Below, one piece after another: positions 50,254 to 60,912 of a stretch of DNA of 64,000 bases; positions within the stretch are counted from its first letter, which is position 1, and each line of letters begins with the position of its first letter. The position numbers and the translations under genes were made by a program. Origin of the DNA: Corynebacterium auriscanis (GTDB taxonomy: Bacteria > Actinomycetota > Actinomycetes > Mycobacteriales > Mycobacteriaceae); assembly GCF_030408435.1 (NCBI RefSeq), contig NZ_CP047046.1:1656572-1720571 (forward strand), in the 5' to 3' direction. Below the pieces are notes generated by a model that was not told the DNA's origin, did no database searches, and saw only the letters and a list, made by a program, of their open reading frames with translations.

Positions 50254-51768
50254 CTATCGGCCTGGGCGGGGCATTGCCACGGAGCTCTCATCACCGGACC
50301 AACCATCCATGCGGAAATGCTGCCATGCCCGCCGGACGTCCGCGCGAGGATCGTGCACCGTGAATGATTCGCGCTCCATAATCCTGGTTGCACGATTCGA
50401 TAACTCGTACCTTTCCCACCCCGGATCGTCACCCCAAATGAAACGACCCCAAGCCTCCTGCATCTGCTCGGTCAACACCGACTGCTCTTGACCCAGTAAT
50501 AATTTGGCCTTCGATGCACCCGTATCACCAAAGAGCGCCGATAACTCCATGGAGTGCATAGCACCAATACCCAACCTCCTCAGCATCGCCGGCGCGTAGT
50601 CGTACCGATACATCCACACATCGTGGTCATGTTGACTATGCAATTCCGCCAGCCGAACCGACTGGGCCCAAAACACCGCATCCGTCAACAAGTGAGCGAA
50701 GTTCGATCGCTTCCCTAAATCGCCATACGCATTTGAGATCTCATCAAAGCCCACCGGATCATGAGCCTGCAGCATTCGACGAGCTGCGTCCGCCCGGGAA
50801 CCCTTGGAGAAATAGAGCAGCTGGGCCACCGAGAGCTCATCATTGTTGGTACCAATCAGCATAGGTGTGGGGGCCTGCCGGCCCTCCTTAAACTGTTGCA
50901 GAGGATGGCGCGGCATTAACTCTCCCCCGATCGACGTGCCGAAACATGGATTGAGCTCCTTGAGCCCTCCCCCGCGCCACAGCATTTGCTGTCCAGCCCG
51001 GACGACATCCGCCACCGGCACCGCCCTCAGCTCCTTTGCCGTTGCCGTGCGTGGCACAAGACCCGAATACTGCACAAGCTTGCGCGCCCACACCCGTGCC
51101 TGTACCGCTGTGTGAACCCCCATCACAGGGGCAGACTGCATGATTACTCGGTCGTACAGACCGTGTGATGCGGGACTGGACATCAACGCTGCGATCGCCG
51201 CGCCACCCGCGGATTCCCCCATGAGCGTGACCCGGGCGGGGTCACCTCCGAACGCTGCAATATGCCGGTGCACCCACCGCAATGCTGCAATCTGATCACT
51301 CAAGGCGGGATTTGGTTCCCAGTGCTCCGTCCCCTCCCACCCGAGCGACGTAAGATCCACGTACCCCAGTGTGCCCAGCCGGAAATTCACCCCCACGTAG
51401 ACGCAATCAATCTCCTTAGAAAAATTGAACCCCCTCAGCACTGCCGTGTGGGATGCACCCGAGAAAAACCCGCCCCCATGGAAGTACACGACCACGGGCA
51501 GCTGGGCGTCGGAATAAGGGCGCACCACATCCAAATTCAAACAGCATTCATCGCCGACCACACGGTCGCCCCACCCGTATGTCGTTTGAGGTGCCACCGG
51601 GCCATACTCTGTACCGTCCCACACCCCGTTCCACGTGGCTGGACGTGGCGGCTCCCAGCGCGCGGCCGTGCCATAGGGAATGCCCCGCCACGTACAAACC
51701 CCCTCAATAACCATGCCCGCAATCGGACCGGAGGCAGTTTCAACGATGGGACGGTTTGCGAACTTCAC
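50254..51768 (-). CDS. Type-B carboxylesterase
   Basis: 504 aa, alpha/beta hydrolase. Oxyanion-hole motif YFHGGGFFSGA, nucleophile Ser in TLMGESAGGAAIAAL, and the catalytic His in GAMHSMELSALFG. The N-terminus reads VETASGPIAGMVIEGVCTWRGIPYG, as in para-nitrobenzyl esterases. No signal peptide, so it acts in the cytoplasm on an unknown ester, possibly lipid- or drug-like. GTG start at 51768; divergent from the next gene. Confidence 0.92.
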   Translation of the reverse strand: MKFANRPIVETASGPIAGMVIEGVCTWRGIPYGTAARWEPPRPATWNGVWDGTEYGPVAPQTTYGWGDRVVGDECCLNLDVVRPYSDAQLPVVVYFHGGGFFSGASHTAVLRGFNFSKEIDCVYVGVNFRLGTLGYVDLTSLGWEGTEHWEPNPALSDQIAALRWVHRHIAAFGGDPARVTLMGESAGGAAIAALMSSPASHGLYDRVIMQSAPVMGVHTAVQARVWARKLVQYSGLVPRTATAKELRAVPVADVVRAGQQMLWRGGGLKELNPCFGTSIGGELMPRHPLQQFKEGRQAPTPMLIGTNNDELSVAQLLYFSKGSRADAARRMLQAHDPVGFDEISNAYGDLGKRSNFAHLLTDAVFWAQSVRLAELHSQHDHDVWMYRYDYAPAMLRRLGIGAMHSMELSALFGDTGASKAKLLLGQEQSVLTEQMQEAWGRFIWGDDPGWERYELSNRATRIMERESFTVHDPRADVRRAWQHFRMDGWSGDESSVAMPRPGR

Positions 51769-51813
51769 ATTTCCAACATAATTGCTACCTCGCCCCCATG
51801 GACGAAAAATCTG

Positions 51814-51819
51814 TAGCCT
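51814..51819 (+). promoter_or_regulatory. Predicted -10 element (leaderless) of the following gene
   Basis: TAGCCT ends 7 nt before ATG 51827 and no ribosome site is present. Confidence 0.45.
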
Positions 51820-51826
51820 AAACGCT

Positions 51827-52600
51827 ATGAATTCACCACTAAAGAAATTTCTACCCTTCGGTCGGAAGAGCGATCAATCCAATACCTCCACCACATCCCA
51901 ACGGGGTAGCCAGGGAAATAACTCCAACGGCTACCCCAACGGTCTGATCGCCACCCGATTCTTTGCCGCAATTGACCGAAGCGCACAGATTCAAGCGCCC
52001 GCTATTCGGTCTTACGTGCAAAAGCTGACAGAGAAGAACGCGGATAAGTCGCTGGACGAAAAGCAAGCGATTCTCGACAAGCACTTCATGAACTTGCTGA
52101 CTGGCACCGGTGCAGGCACCGGTGGTATTGCCGCCGTTCCGGGCCTGGGTACCCTGCTTTCCATCGGTGCCGTCGGTGGTGAATCCCTGTTAGTACTCGA
52201 GGCATGCGGACTGTACTCCCTAGCATCTGCCCACTTACACGGCATTAACATTGATGACGAGGAAAAGCGTCGCGCGATCGTACTCCTGACCGTGTCCGGC
52301 GCTGATGACAATGAACTGGTTAGCGCATTGTCTCAGGGGTCCACGATGGCCTCAGTCAAGTCCCTGCGCGGTGTAACCAAGGCTCCCCAAAAAGACTTGC
52401 CCATGATCAACGGAGTGCTGGGCAAGTTGGCCTTGCGACAGATACGCAAGGCCTTCGCCAAGGGAATGTTCCGCAAGATCATGCCGTTCGGCATTGGCCT
52501 GGTTTTAGGGGTCACCGCCAACCGCGCCATCGCGAAGACCATGATCGAGCAGGTGCACCGTTTCGTGGCGGAAGCCGGCCAGCAAACCTCGGTGGAGTAG
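51827..52600 (+). CDS. Uncharacterised protein with glycine-rich hydrophobic core (EcsC-like)
   Basis: 257 aa from ATG 51827. A Ser/Asn/Gly-rich N-terminus of about 35 residues is followed by helices and by a long Gly-rich hydrophobic stretch (GTGGIAAVPGLGTLLSIGAV) and a further one near the C-terminus (IMPFGIGLVLGVTANRAIA). This resembles EcsC-family proteins, but the match is weak. It could sit on or in the membrane. The gene is divergent from the esterase gene; function unknown. Confidence 0.65.
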   Translation: MNSPLKKFLPFGRKSDQSNTSTTSQRGSQGNNSNGYPNGLIATRFFAAIDRSAQIQAPAIRSYVQKLTEKNADKSLDEKQAILDKHFMNLLTGTGAGTGGIAAVPGLGTLLSIGAVGGESLLVLEACGLYSLASAHLHGINIDDEEKRRAIVLLTVSGADDNELVSALSQGSTMASVKSLRGVTKAPQKDLPMINGVLGKLALRQIRKAFAKGMFRKIMPFGIGLVLGVTANRAIAKTMIEQVHRFVAEAGQQTSVE

Positions 52601-52743
52601 CCGTAGCCACCTTGCTACCCAGTAAGAGATGACAGCTGAACACGGACGTCAGACCGGCTTCCTCTGCCAGCGACATCGCACACCTTTATGGGGGCATAAT
52701 AAAGCGCGTTTCAACTGCATATATCTCAATAACAGCCCAACCC

Positions 52744-52756
52744 CCTACGCCGTAGG
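52744..52756. promoter_or_regulatory. Inverted repeat CCTAC-GCC-GTAGG upstream of odhA
   Basis: Five-base perfect arms, 73 bases before the odhA start, in an AT-rich promoter zone that also has TAGGCT and TAGGGT hexamers. Possible operator. Confidence 0.35.
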
Positions 52757-52828
52757 CTATAGAGCGAATTGTAGTAGGGTGGTTGGACGGGACTTTAAAG
52801 TCATAAAAGAAAGAGGCGAGGACCTGCT

Positions 52829-55800
52829 GTGAGCAGCGCAAATTTCGGTCAGAACGAATGGCTGGTAGACGAAATGTACCAGCAGTACAAGCAGAACCCG
52901 CAGTCGGTTGATGCCGACTGGCGCGAATTTTTCGAGAAGAACGGTTCGGCGGGTGCTTCTGACAATAAGGCATCCACCCAGCAGCAGAATGCTGCGGGCA
53001 GCGCCTCCACCCAGTCAGTTCAGCCATCCCCAGAGAGCAACACCAAAGCTCCCACGGCCAAGGCTAAAGAGACTCAGGTGGACAGTACCCGTCATAAGGT
53101 CGCACGGCCCATACCAACACGTGTAGCTCCGCCAGCTCCGAAACAGCCCGTTGAGGCACCGGAGCCAGGCGAGACGGTGCTGCGTGGCCCGGCCAAAGCC
53201 GTTGCCAAGAATATGGACATTTCCCTGGAACTCCCGACGGCTACCTCCGTCCGGGATATGCCAGCGAAGCTCATGTTCGAAAACCGAGCAGTGCTTAATG
53301 AAACTCTGATTGCCCGCGGTGGCGGCAAGATCAGCTTTACGCACATCATTGGTTACGCCCTGATCCAGGCTGTCAAGGCGCACCCAGACATGAACAATAG
53401 TTACGCGGTGGTGGATGGGAAGCCCACCCTGGTTACCCCAGAGCACATTAACTTGGGCTTGGCTATCGACATGCAAGCCAAGAACGGCTCCCGTTCCCTC
53501 GTGGTCGCCGCAATTAAGGAAGCCGAGACGCTGGGCTTCAATGAGTTCGTAGAGAAGTACGAAGACATTGTTGTTCGCGCACGCAAGGGCAAGCTGACGA
53601 TGGATGACTTCAGCGGAGTTACCATCTCGCTGACCAACCCAGGTGGAATCGGCACCCGCCACTCCGTGCCACGCCTGACCAAGGGGCAGGGCGCCATTAT
53701 CGGTGTGGGATCCATGGATTACCCAGCTGAATTCGCCGGCGCATCCGAGGACCGTTTGGGCGAGATGGGCATCGGCAAGCTGGTCACGATGACCTCCACT
53801 TACGACCACCGCATCATCCAGGGCGCCGAGTCCGGCGAGTTCCTGCGCACTATGAGCCGTTTGCTTGTTGACGATGCGTTCTGGGATAGCATTTTCGAGT
53901 CCATGCGCGTGCCTTACGCCCCTGTGCGCTGGAGCCAGGACCTGCCGAACATCGGAGTGGATAAGTCCACCCGTGTTATGCAGCTGATCGAGGCCTACCG
54001 CGCTCGCGGCCACCTCAAGGCGGACATCAACCCACTGCAGTGGACCCACCCTGGCCTGCCCATGCCAGACAAGTCCGACTTGGATATTGAATCTCACGGA
54101 TTGACCCTGTGGGACTTCGACCGCACCTTCAACGTAGGTGGCTTTGCAGGTCGCGAAACCATGACCCTCCGCGAGGTCCTCGCAACACTGCGTAAGGCCT
54201 ACACCCTTAAGGTTGGTTCTGAGTACACCCACATCATGGACGCCTCCGAGCGCCAGTGGCTGCAGGACCGCATCGAAGAGGGCCAGGCTTCCTTCTCCCC
54301 TGCTGAACAAAAGTACATTCTGCAGAAGCTCAATTCCGCTGAGGCGTTTGAGAACTTCCTGCAGACCAAGTACGTGGGCCAAAAGCGCTTCTCCCTAGAG
54401 GGTGCCGAAACCCTAATCCCAATGATGGATGCAGCCATCGACCGTGCAGCTGGGGCCGACCTCGACGAGGTCGTTATCGCAATGCCGCACCGTGGTCGCC
54501 TGAACGTGCTTGCCAACATCGTTGGCAAGCCCTATTCCAAGATCTTCACCGAGTTCGAAGGCAACATCGACCCAGCTGCTGCTGGTGGTTCCGGAGACGT
54601 GAAGTACCACTTAGGCGACAAGGGCCACTACCACCAGATGTTCGGCGACGGCGAAATCGACGTCTCGTTGGCAGCTAACCCTTCCCACCTCGAGGCTGTT
54701 AACCCAGTCATGGAGGGCATCGCGCGCGCGAAGGAAGATCTGCTGGATCGTGGCAAGGATATGCACACCGTAATGCCAGTTCTATTACACGGTGATGCCG
54801 CCTTCGCCGGTCTGGGTGTGGTTCAGGAAACCATCAACCTGTTCAAGCTGGATGCGTACAGCGTCGGTGGTACTGTTCACATCGTTGTAAACAACCAGAT
54901 CGGTTTCACCACCACCCCAGATGCAGGCCGTTCCACCCACTACGCCACCGACCTGGCCAAGGGCTTTGACTGCCCGGTATTCCACGTCAATGGTGATGAC
55001 CCAGAGGCCTGCGTATGGGTAGCCCAATTGGCTGTCGATTACCGCAACCGCTTCGGTAAAGATGTCTTCATCGACCTGGTTACTTACCGTCGCCGTGGTC
55101 ACAACGAGGCAGACGACCCATCGATGACCCAGCCATTGATGTACGACATCATCGGCGACCTGGCCACTTCTCGTGCGCAGTACACTGAGGCCCTCATTGG
55201 CCGTGGCGACCTGTCCGAAGAGGATGCGGAGAAGGTGCAGCGCGACTTCCACGATCAGTTGGAGACCGTGTTCAACGAGGTTCGCAAGGCCGAAAAGGGC
55301 GCCAAGGCCAAGGAGCAGCTGGGTATCACCCGATCCCAGGAGTTGCCCCACGGCCTGGATACCTCCGTCCCGCGCGAGCTGGTTGAAAAGATCGGTGACC
55401 TGTTCTACGACGTTCCTGAGGGCTTTGAGCCACACCCACGTGTTAAGCCAGTCATCAAGCGCCGTAAGCAGATGTCTCGCGAGGGCAAGATCGACTGGGG
55501 ATTCGGTGAGCTATTGGCCTTCGGTTCCTTGGTTGAGGGTGGCAAGCTGGTTCGTTTGGTCGGTGAGGACACGCTCCGTGGTACTTTCACCCAGCGCCAC
55601 TGTGTCCTGTTCGACCACGAAGATCACGACCGTTACAACCCACTGCAGGTGCTCGGAGAGGAAGCCGGAAACGGTGGCCGTTTTGAGGCATACAACTCCG
55701 CACTGACGGAATTCGCCGGAATGGGCTTCGAGTACGGCTACTCCGTAGGTAACCCAGACGCGCTGGTTGCATGGGAGGCTCAGTTCGGTGACTTCGCCAA

Positions 55801-56527
55801 CGGTGCGCAAACCATCATCGATGAGTACGTATCTTCCGGTGAAGCCAAGTGGGGTCAAATTTCCAGCCTCGTGCTGTTGCTGCCTCACGGTTACGAGGGC
55901 CAGGGCCCTGACCACTCCTCCGCCCGCATCGAGCGTTTCCTGCAGATGTCCGCAGAAGGCACATGGACCATTGCCCAGCCTTCCACACCGGCCAACTACT
56001 TCCACCTGCTGCGTCGCCACGCATTGGGCAGCCTGAAGCGTCCTTTGGTTGTGTTTACGCCAAAGTCCATGCTGCGTAACAAGGCAGCTGTGTCCAGCGT
56101 GGAGGACTTCACCGAGGTAAAGAAGTTCCAGTCCGTCATCGACGATCCAAATCAGAACGGTAAGAACGAAAAGGTTCGCTATGTTCTGATGTGCTCGGGC
56201 AAGGTTTACTACGACTTGGAGAAGAAGCGCCAAGAGGACAACCGCGACGATGTCGCCATCGTCCGTGTAGAAATGCTGCACCCCGTCCCATACAACCGGA
56301 TTAAGGCTGCACTGGAAAACTACCCGAACGCCGAAGTTCGCTGGGTCCAGGATGAGCCTGCTAACCAGGGTCCTTGGCCATTCCTGGCTCTGGAATTGCC
56401 GGAGTACCTGCCAGGCCTGAAGCTCAAGCGCGTTTCCCGTCGCGCACAAGCTTCGACTGCTACTGGCGTTGCAAAGGTGCACCAGCTGGAGCAGAAGCAA
56501 CTCATCGAAGAAGCGTTCCGCGACTAG
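52829..56527 (+). CDS. odhA: 2-oxoglutarate dehydrogenase E1 with fused E2 acyltransferase domain
   Basis: 1232 aa from GTG 52829, with AGAGGCGAGGACC upstream. Domains: E1 N-terminal helix ([20 protein letters not shown]), a linker to about 110, an E2 (succinyltransferase) catalytic domain at about 115-340 with the active-site [15 protein letters not shown], no lipoyl domain, then the thiamine-diphosphate E1 at 350-1232 ([52 protein letters not shown]). In C. glutamicum it works with AceF and Lpd and is inhibited by OdhI (GarA in mycobacteria). Counterpart of Rv1248c (Kgd). Confidence 0.97.
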   Translation: MSSANFGQNEWLVDEMYQQYKQNPQSVDADWREFFEKNGSAGASDNKASTQQQNAAGSASTQSVQPSPESNTKAPTAKAKETQVDSTRHKVARPIPTRVAPPAPKQPVEAPEPGETVLRGPAKAVAKNMDISLELPTATSVRDMPAKLMFENRAVLNETLIARGGGKISFTHIIGYALIQAVKAHPDMNNSYAVVDGKPTLVTPEHINLGLAIDMQAKNGSRSLVVAAIKEAETLGFNEFVEKYEDIVVRARKGKLTMDDFSGVTISLTNPGGIGTRHSVPRLTKGQGAIIGVGSMDYPAEFAGASEDRLGEMGIGKLVTMTSTYDHRIIQGAESGEFLRTMSRLLVDDAFWDSIFESMRVPYAPVRWSQDLPNIGVDKSTRVMQLIEAYRARGHLKADINPLQWTHPGLPMPDKSDLDIESHGLTLWDFDRTFNVGGFAGRETMTLREVLATLRKAYTLKVGSEYTHIMDASERQWLQDRIEEGQASFSPAEQKYILQKLNSAEAFENFLQTKYVGQKRFSLEGAETLIPMMDAAIDRAAGADLDEVVIAMPHRGRLNVLANIVGKPYSKIFTEFEGNIDPAAAGGSGDVKYHLGDKGHYHQMFGDGEIDVSLAANPSHLEAVNPVMEGIARAKEDLLDRGKDMHTVMPVLLHGDAAFAGLGVVQETINLFKLDAYSVGGTVHIVVNNQIGFTTTPDAGRSTHYATDLAKGFDCPVFHVNGDDPEACVWVAQLAVDYRNRFGKDVFIDLVTYRRRGHNEADDPSMTQPLMYDIIGDLATSRAQYTEALIGRGDLSEEDAEKVQRDFHDQLETVFNEVRKAEKGAKAKEQLGITRSQELPHGLDTSVPRELVEKIGDLFYDVPEGFEPHPRVKPVIKRRKQMSREGKIDWGFGELLAFGSLVEGGKLVRLVGEDTLRGTFTQRHCVLFDHEDHDRYNPLQVLGEEAGNGGRFEAYNSALTEFAGMGFEYGYSVGNPDALVAWEAQFGDFANGAQTIIDEYVSSGEAKWGQISSLVLLLPHGYEGQGPDHSSARIERFLQMSAEGTWTIAQPSTPANYFHLLRRHALGSLKRPLVVFTPKSMLRNKAAVSSVEDFTEVKKFQSVIDDPNQNGKNEKVRYVLMCSGKVYYDLEKKRQEDNRDDVAIVRVEMLHPVPYNRIKAALENYPNAEVRWVQDEPANQGPWPFLALELPEYLPGLKLKRVSRRAQASTATGVAKVHQLEQKQLIEEAFRD

Positions 56528-56601
56528 ACCAAACCTAGCCTCGTTGCGCCATTGGAGAAACGTAACTCCTTCCCGGGGCTAGCCAAAAGCTAGTCGCATC
56601 A

Positions 56602-56642
56602 CGCACCGCCCGCCCCCACCCTGGGGTCGGGCGGTGTTTTTC
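56602..56642 (+). terminator. Rho-independent terminator of odhA
   Basis: CACCGCCCG and CGGGCGGTG pair around a CCCCACCCTGGGGT hairpin and are followed by TTTTTC. It starts 77 bases after the odhA stop. Confidence 0.9.
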
Positions 56643-56801
56643 ATTCATAGTTACCCCTATTGGCTCCCCATCGCCCTATTCTCATAAGGTTGCAATATCC
56701 CCAATGGAAAGCCTCATTTCACTGTGCGCACCCACTTCAGCGTTCAACTACAGAGATGAAGCCACCGTGCGATGACCGCCTGAAGAGAAAGGGCAATAAT
56801 C

Positions 56802-58385
56802 ATGGCCAATCCGGAAACCGGCGCCTCACGCAATAAGAATGACAGCGCCACTTCACACGATTCTTCCAATCCCACTGCCTCCAGTAGCAACACCGGAAAC
56901 GCTACCCCTCATGGTGGCGAGACTGCAGCTGACGCAACCACGCATTCAGCCAATACGAGCGCAACCAACCAAACGGGTGGTGTGGCCACACTTGACCCGA
57001 CTCACACAGACCCCCCAGGCCGCCCCGCACATCGCACAGGCGGTCTGAAACACCGCCACCTGCACTTCATTGCTCTAGGGTCAGCCATTGGCACGGGTTT
57101 GTTCTACGGTTCCTCGTCAGCCATCCAAGCAGCGGGGCCATCGGTACTGTTCATGTACATCATCGGCGGCGCGGTCGTTTACTTCATGCTGCGTGGTCTT
57201 GGCGAACTCGTACTGCGTAACCCACATTCCGGTTCCTTTGCCGAATACGCCACACGCTACTTGGGCAACTGGGCCGGATTCATCACTGGCTGGATGTTCG
57301 CTCTTGAAATGATCATCGTTTGTCTAGCGGACCTTTCTGCCATCGGCATCTACATGAGGTTCTGGTTCCCTGATGTAGACGCCTGGGTGTGGGTCGCCGC
57401 CACACTGTTGCTCGTGGGCGCTGCGAACATCGCCAGCACCAAGATGTTCGGTGAACTAGAGTTCGGACTCACGCTGGTTAAGGTGGGCGCCGTCGTAGCC
57501 ATGATCCTAGGTGGGGCGGCCGTAATCATATTTGGGTTGTCTGATTCTCATTCGACGGGCCCCGACAATTTGGTGAATGATGGCGGATTCTTCCCCAACG
57601 GTTTCGGGGGCTTCCTTGGGGCATACATTCTTGTACTCTTCGCCTTCGGTGGTACGGAGATCATCGGTGTGGCCGGCGCCTCGACCGATGATCCACGAAA
57701 GGCAGTGCCCAAAGCTATCAACACCGTTCCGTTCCGTATTCTGCTGTTCTACGTGTTGTCCATCTTGATCATCTTGTTGATCAACCCTTGGCGCACGATT
57801 GATGGCGAGCAATCGCCGTTTGTTCAGATCTTTAGTTCGCTGGGCATCACGTGGGCCGCCGCCCTGCTCAACGTCGTGGTGATAACCGCCGCAGTTTCGG
57901 CTATCAACGCGGATATCTTCGGCGCTGGTCGCGTTCTCACGGGCCTAGCGAAACAGCGGCTTGCACCGCAATTCATGAAGAGAACCTCCGGCGATGTGCC
58001 CGTCATCACCACCGCCGTGCTCCTCCTCATCCTCGTTGTGGGCGTTGTCCTCAATGCCATGATTCCGGAGAAGATCTTCACCATCTTCGCCTCATTGGCC
58101 ACGTTTGCGACCGTGTTCGTCTGGTTGATGATCCTTCTCTCCCACGTGGCTTCCCGTCGCGGACTCAACGCAGAGCAAGTATCTGCGATCCAGTACCGCG
58201 TACCCCTGTGGCCCATCGGCCAATACTTCGCAATCGCCATGATCATGGTGGCCTTCGGTGTGCTGGCATGGATCGAGGAGTTCCGCGTTTCCTTGGCAAC
58301 CGGTGCCGGATTCATCGTTATTATGAGCGTTTTTTACTTCTTAATGAAGCCAGGTAAGGCTCAGGGCGAGCTCGCGCCCGCCTGA
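56802..58385 (+). CDS. Amino-acid permease (APC/AAT family)
   Basis: 527 aa with 12 expected membrane helices starting at about residue 85. AAT-type sequence: HFIALGSAIGTGLFYGSSSA, GELVLRNPHSGSFAEYATRY, and LFAFGGTEIIGVAGASTDDP. Residues 1-80 form a Ser/Thr/Asn/Gly-rich hydrophilic tail not found in enteric relatives. Closest in type to proline/histidine/aromatic permeases; the substrate is open. RBS AGAAAGGG lies 9 bases before ATG. Bases 58386-58512 after it hold 18-bp CCGGCCGCACCATTCCTC-like repeats. Confidence 0.9.
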   Translation: MANPETGASRNKNDSATSHDSSNPTASSSNTGNATPHGGETAADATTHSANTSATNQTGGVATLDPTHTDPPGRPAHRTGGLKHRHLHFIALGSAIGTGLFYGSSSAIQAAGPSVLFMYIIGGAVVYFMLRGLGELVLRNPHSGSFAEYATRYLGNWAGFITGWMFALEMIIVCLADLSAIGIYMRFWFPDVDAWVWVAATLLLVGAANIASTKMFGELEFGLTLVKVGAVVAMILGGAAVIIFGLSDSHSTGPDNLVNDGGFFPNGFGGFLGAYILVLFAFGGTEIIGVAGASTDDPRKAVPKAINTVPFRILLFYVLSILIILLINPWRTIDGEQSPFVQIFSSLGITWAAALLNVVVITAAVSAINADIFGAGRVLTGLAKQRLAPQFMKRTSGDVPVITTAVLLLILVVGVVLNAMIPEKIFTIFASLATFATVFVWLMILLSHVASRRGLNAEQVSAIQYRVPLWPIGQYFAIAMIMVAFGVLAWIEEFRVSLATGAGFIVIMSVFYFLMKPGKAQGELAPA

Positions 58386-58512
58386 CCATTCCCCCGGCCG
58401 CACCATTCCTCCGGCCGCACCACGCCTCCCCGCCCGCACCCGCACCAAGCCCCTTAAGCCAACCGCACCACCCCGGGCGCCCATACACTCCACCCCCGCA
58501 CCTGCGAATTAG

Positions 58513-59223
58513 TCATTCGTTTTCCTGCGCCTTCGAATCAGTTTCCTCCTCGTTACCGGGCTCCGTTGCCTGCAGTGCGGGCTCCGAACGCCCCAGCATC
58601 TCGGTGCTCACACCGCCGGCCACATTGTTCAATTGCCGCCGGTCGAACCGTTTGAGTACCTCGTTGTCATACAGCGCCACAATGTTTTGCGGCAGGCTTT
58701 CATCGAAGCAAATACTTGCAATCCCCGGATCCGAAGCAGCCACCCCAGCCGGCAGGGCCGCCATCATTGTGCTGTGGGTAATGTCGCGCCACTTCGCCAA
58801 ATCGGGCTTTTCTTCTTTCCTATACAATTCACGAAGCTGCTGGGCCTTGTGGGCGTCGAGTAAATCCAACAGTTCCCCCACGCAACCGAAAGTCACCCCG
58901 ACCTTTCCGGTGCGAAGATCCGTTATCCGCTCCTTGGGGTCGACAACTACCCGATCAACCTTGAATTGAGTTTCGGTCTCGGGATCCGTCTTCTCCAGCG
59001 CGTGCAGGTAGTACAACCCCAGGGAATCGACCTCCCGCTGCTCCATCTTCGCCGGCGCTACACCCCCTTGTGGCACGCCCAAACGGAGGATCACATCACT
59101 ATTATTGTGGCAACTACTTGCTCCGACGCCCATCGCCGCGATCATCAACATCGCTGCACAGGTCTTGGCTTGGCGCGCGATAGTGGATGCGATTGGTCCA
59201 CGAACTGGGGCGCTGGCGTTCAT
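58513..59223 (-). CDS. Lipoprotein resembling a substrate-binding protein
   Basis: 236 aa. The N-terminus has RQAKTCAAMLMIAAMGVGASSC, a lipoprotein signal with Cys at about residue 38. The mature part begins VILRLGVPQGG and includes KERITDLRTGKVGVTFGCVG, as in class II (betaine/osmoprotectant-type) binding proteins, but is shorter. The tail is acidic (EPGNEEETDSKAQ). AGGGA lies 5 bases before the ATG. No transporter genes are next to it, so a sensor or scavenging role is also possible. Confidence 0.72.
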   Translation of the reverse strand: MNASAPVRGPIASTIARQAKTCAAMLMIAAMGVGASSCHNNSDVILRLGVPQGGVAPAKMEQREVDSLGLYYLHALEKTDPETETQFKVDRVVVDPKERITDLRTGKVGVTFGCVGELLDLLDAHKAQQLRELYRKEEKPDLAKWRDITHSTMMAALPAGVAASDPGIASICFDESLPQNIVALYDNEVLKRFDRRQLNNVAGGVSTEMLGRSEPALQATEPGNEEETDSKAQENE

Positions 59224-59254
59224 AGTATTCCCTATCTGGCTTTCGAGGCGGAGC

Positions 59255-59488
59255 TTAAAACCACGTCAGGTAGTAGGCAACAGCAAATGCGATGACGGGC
59301 AGGATATTCCACAGCGAGCGGAGCCGAAAACCCTCTCCTGCTACGGGAGCACGGCCGGCAAGAACCACAGCAATCAATGCCACTGCGGCTGCAACGGTAT
59401 ACACGCCTACGAAGGAATGGCCAACAAGGAGGAAAAAGATGGCCACACCAACCAATCCACCGCAGAACAATCGCCCGATAAGGTGCAC
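59255..59488 (-). CDS. Small three-helix membrane protein
   Basis: 77 aa from GTG 59488, with GGAAGG 9 bases before it. Three hydrophobic segments: LFCGGLVGVAIFFLLVG, FVGVYTVAAAVALIAVVL and NILPVIAFAVAYYLTW. It is 31 bases ahead of the lipoprotein gene, so the two may form an operon. A small membrane gene occupies the same place beside mrp in other actinobacteria. Function unknown. Confidence 0.6.
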   Translation of the reverse strand: MHLIGRLFCGGLVGVAIFFLLVGHSFVGVYTVAAAVALIAVVLAGRAPVAGEGFRLRSLWNILPVIAFAVAYYLTWF

Positions 59489-59617
59489 TAAAATCTGCCT
59501 TCCAACACAATCTATAGTCGTCGTCTACTTTACTCCCCACCCCAGACTGGTCTTCACTCGACTGTTTATGCAGTTGCTGTTGCACCCCGTGGAATTAGCC
59601 CAGTACACAGGGTGCGT

Positions 59618-59623
59618 TAGACT
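59618..59623 (+). promoter_or_regulatory. Predicted -10 element of mrp
   Basis: TAGACT ends 10 nt before ATG 59634, and no ribosome site is present. Confidence 0.4.
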
Positions 59624-59633
59624 GACAATCATC

Positions 59634-60764
59634 ATGTCTCAAGTAACTGAATCCGCTGTCCGCAGCGCGCTATCCCGCGTAGAGGATCCCGAGCTTAATA
59701 AGCCGATAACCGAGCTCGGTATGGTGAAGTCAATCGAGATCAACGGTTCCGATGTAGCCGTAGAAATCTACCTCACCATCGCCGGTTGCCCGATGAAAAA
59801 CCACCTGGTTGAGAGAACTCAGCAGGCTACCGAATCCGTCGATGGCGTGGAAAAGGCCACCGTCACCACCGACGTGATGAACGATGACCAGCGCCGCGAA
59901 CTGCGCATGAAGGTTCGCGGAGATTCCGCCGATCCGGTTATTCCCTTCGCTCAACCAGATTCCACCACCCGCGTGTACGCCATTGCCTCCGGTAAGGGCG
60001 GCGTGGGTAAGTCCAGTGTGACGGTCAACCTCGCCGTGGGCTTGGCCAAGCGTGGGCTGAAGGTCGGCATCATTGATGCCGATATTTACGGCCACTCCAT
60101 CCCTCACCTGATGGGCAGTACAGATAAGCCACACCAGGTTGATGAGATGATCATGCCGTTGCAGGCCCACGGTGTGAAGTTGATTTCCATTGGGCACTTC
60201 TTGGGCGATAACTCCCCGGTCGTGTGGCGTGGCCCTATGCTGCACCGTGCGATTCAACAGTTCCTAGGTGACGTGTTCTGGGGCGACTTGGACATTCTAT
60301 TGCTCGACTTGCCACCGGGAACCGGAGACGTGGCGATTTCCGTGGCGCAGCTGGTCCCGAATGCGGAGTTGCTGATTGTTACCACCCCACAGGCTGCCGC
60401 CGCCGAGGTCGCCGAGCGCGCCGGTTCCATTTCCCAGCAGACTCGTCAGCGCATCGGTGGTGTGATCGAGAACATGAGCTGGATGAACATGCCGGATGGT
60501 TCCAAGATGGAGGTCTTCGGCTCCGGCGGCGGTCAGTTTGTCGCCGATCGACTGTCGAAGATTGCCGGCACCAAGGTTCCCCTGCTCGGTCAAATCCCAT
60601 TGGATCCCAACCTCCGTATCGGTGGCGATTTGGGTAACCCCATCGTCATCTCAGAACCCGAAAGTGAAGCCGCCATCGCCTTCGGTGGGATCGCCGATCA
60701 CTTGTCGATGCGACGCTCGTCGTTGGCTGGTAAGTCGCTCAACCTTGGGGTCACGCGCAAGTAG
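59634..60764 (+). CDS. mrp: Iron-sulfur cluster carrier Mrp/ApbC
   Basis: 376 aa. N-terminal MIP18/DUF59 domain (residues 1-85) with GCPMKNH, then the P-loop ATPase with deviant Walker A SGKGGVGKSSVTVNLAVGLA and the switch ADIYGHSIPHLMG. The usual CPXC near the C-terminus that binds the cluster is not seen (NMSWMNMPDGSKM stands in the region), which may mark a non-cysteine type as in mycobacterial Mrp. Counterpart of Rv1229c. The frame continues upstream to 59292 but without start signals. Confidence 0.93.
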   Translation: MSQVTESAVRSALSRVEDPELNKPITELGMVKSIEINGSDVAVEIYLTIAGCPMKNHLVERTQQATESVDGVEKATVTTDVMNDDQRRELRMKVRGDSADPVIPFAQPDSTTRVYAIASGKGGVGKSSVTVNLAVGLAKRGLKVGIIDADIYGHSIPHLMGSTDKPHQVDEMIMPLQAHGVKLISIGHFLGDNSPVVWRGPMLHRAIQQFLGDVFWGDLDILLLDLPPGTGDVAISVAQLVPNAELLIVTTPQAAAAEVAERAGSISQQTRQRIGGVIENMSWMNMPDGSKMEVFGSGGGQFVADRLSKIAGTKVPLLGQIPLDPNLRIGGDLGNPIVISEPESEAAIAFGGIADHLSMRRSSLAGKSLNLGVTRK

Positions 60765-60807
60765 GCCCCTGGGAAGGTTTCTTTCTGCGGGGTTCGCCCC
60801 TCTTGAG

Positions 60808-60848
60808 GGTTATATCCCGTCGCGGGGTTACATCCCGTCGCGGGGTTA
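60808..60848. repeat. 18-bp tandem repeat, two copies
   Basis: GGTTATATCCCGTCGCGG is followed by GGTTACATCCCGTCGCGG between the converging mrp and tatB genes. Exact ends are uncertain. Confidence 0.55.
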
Positions 60849-60912
60849 AAACCAGCCGCCCGAGTGTGACCTTTCACCTTGGGGTGGGTTGCCCCACAGA
60901 AACGACGTTGTT

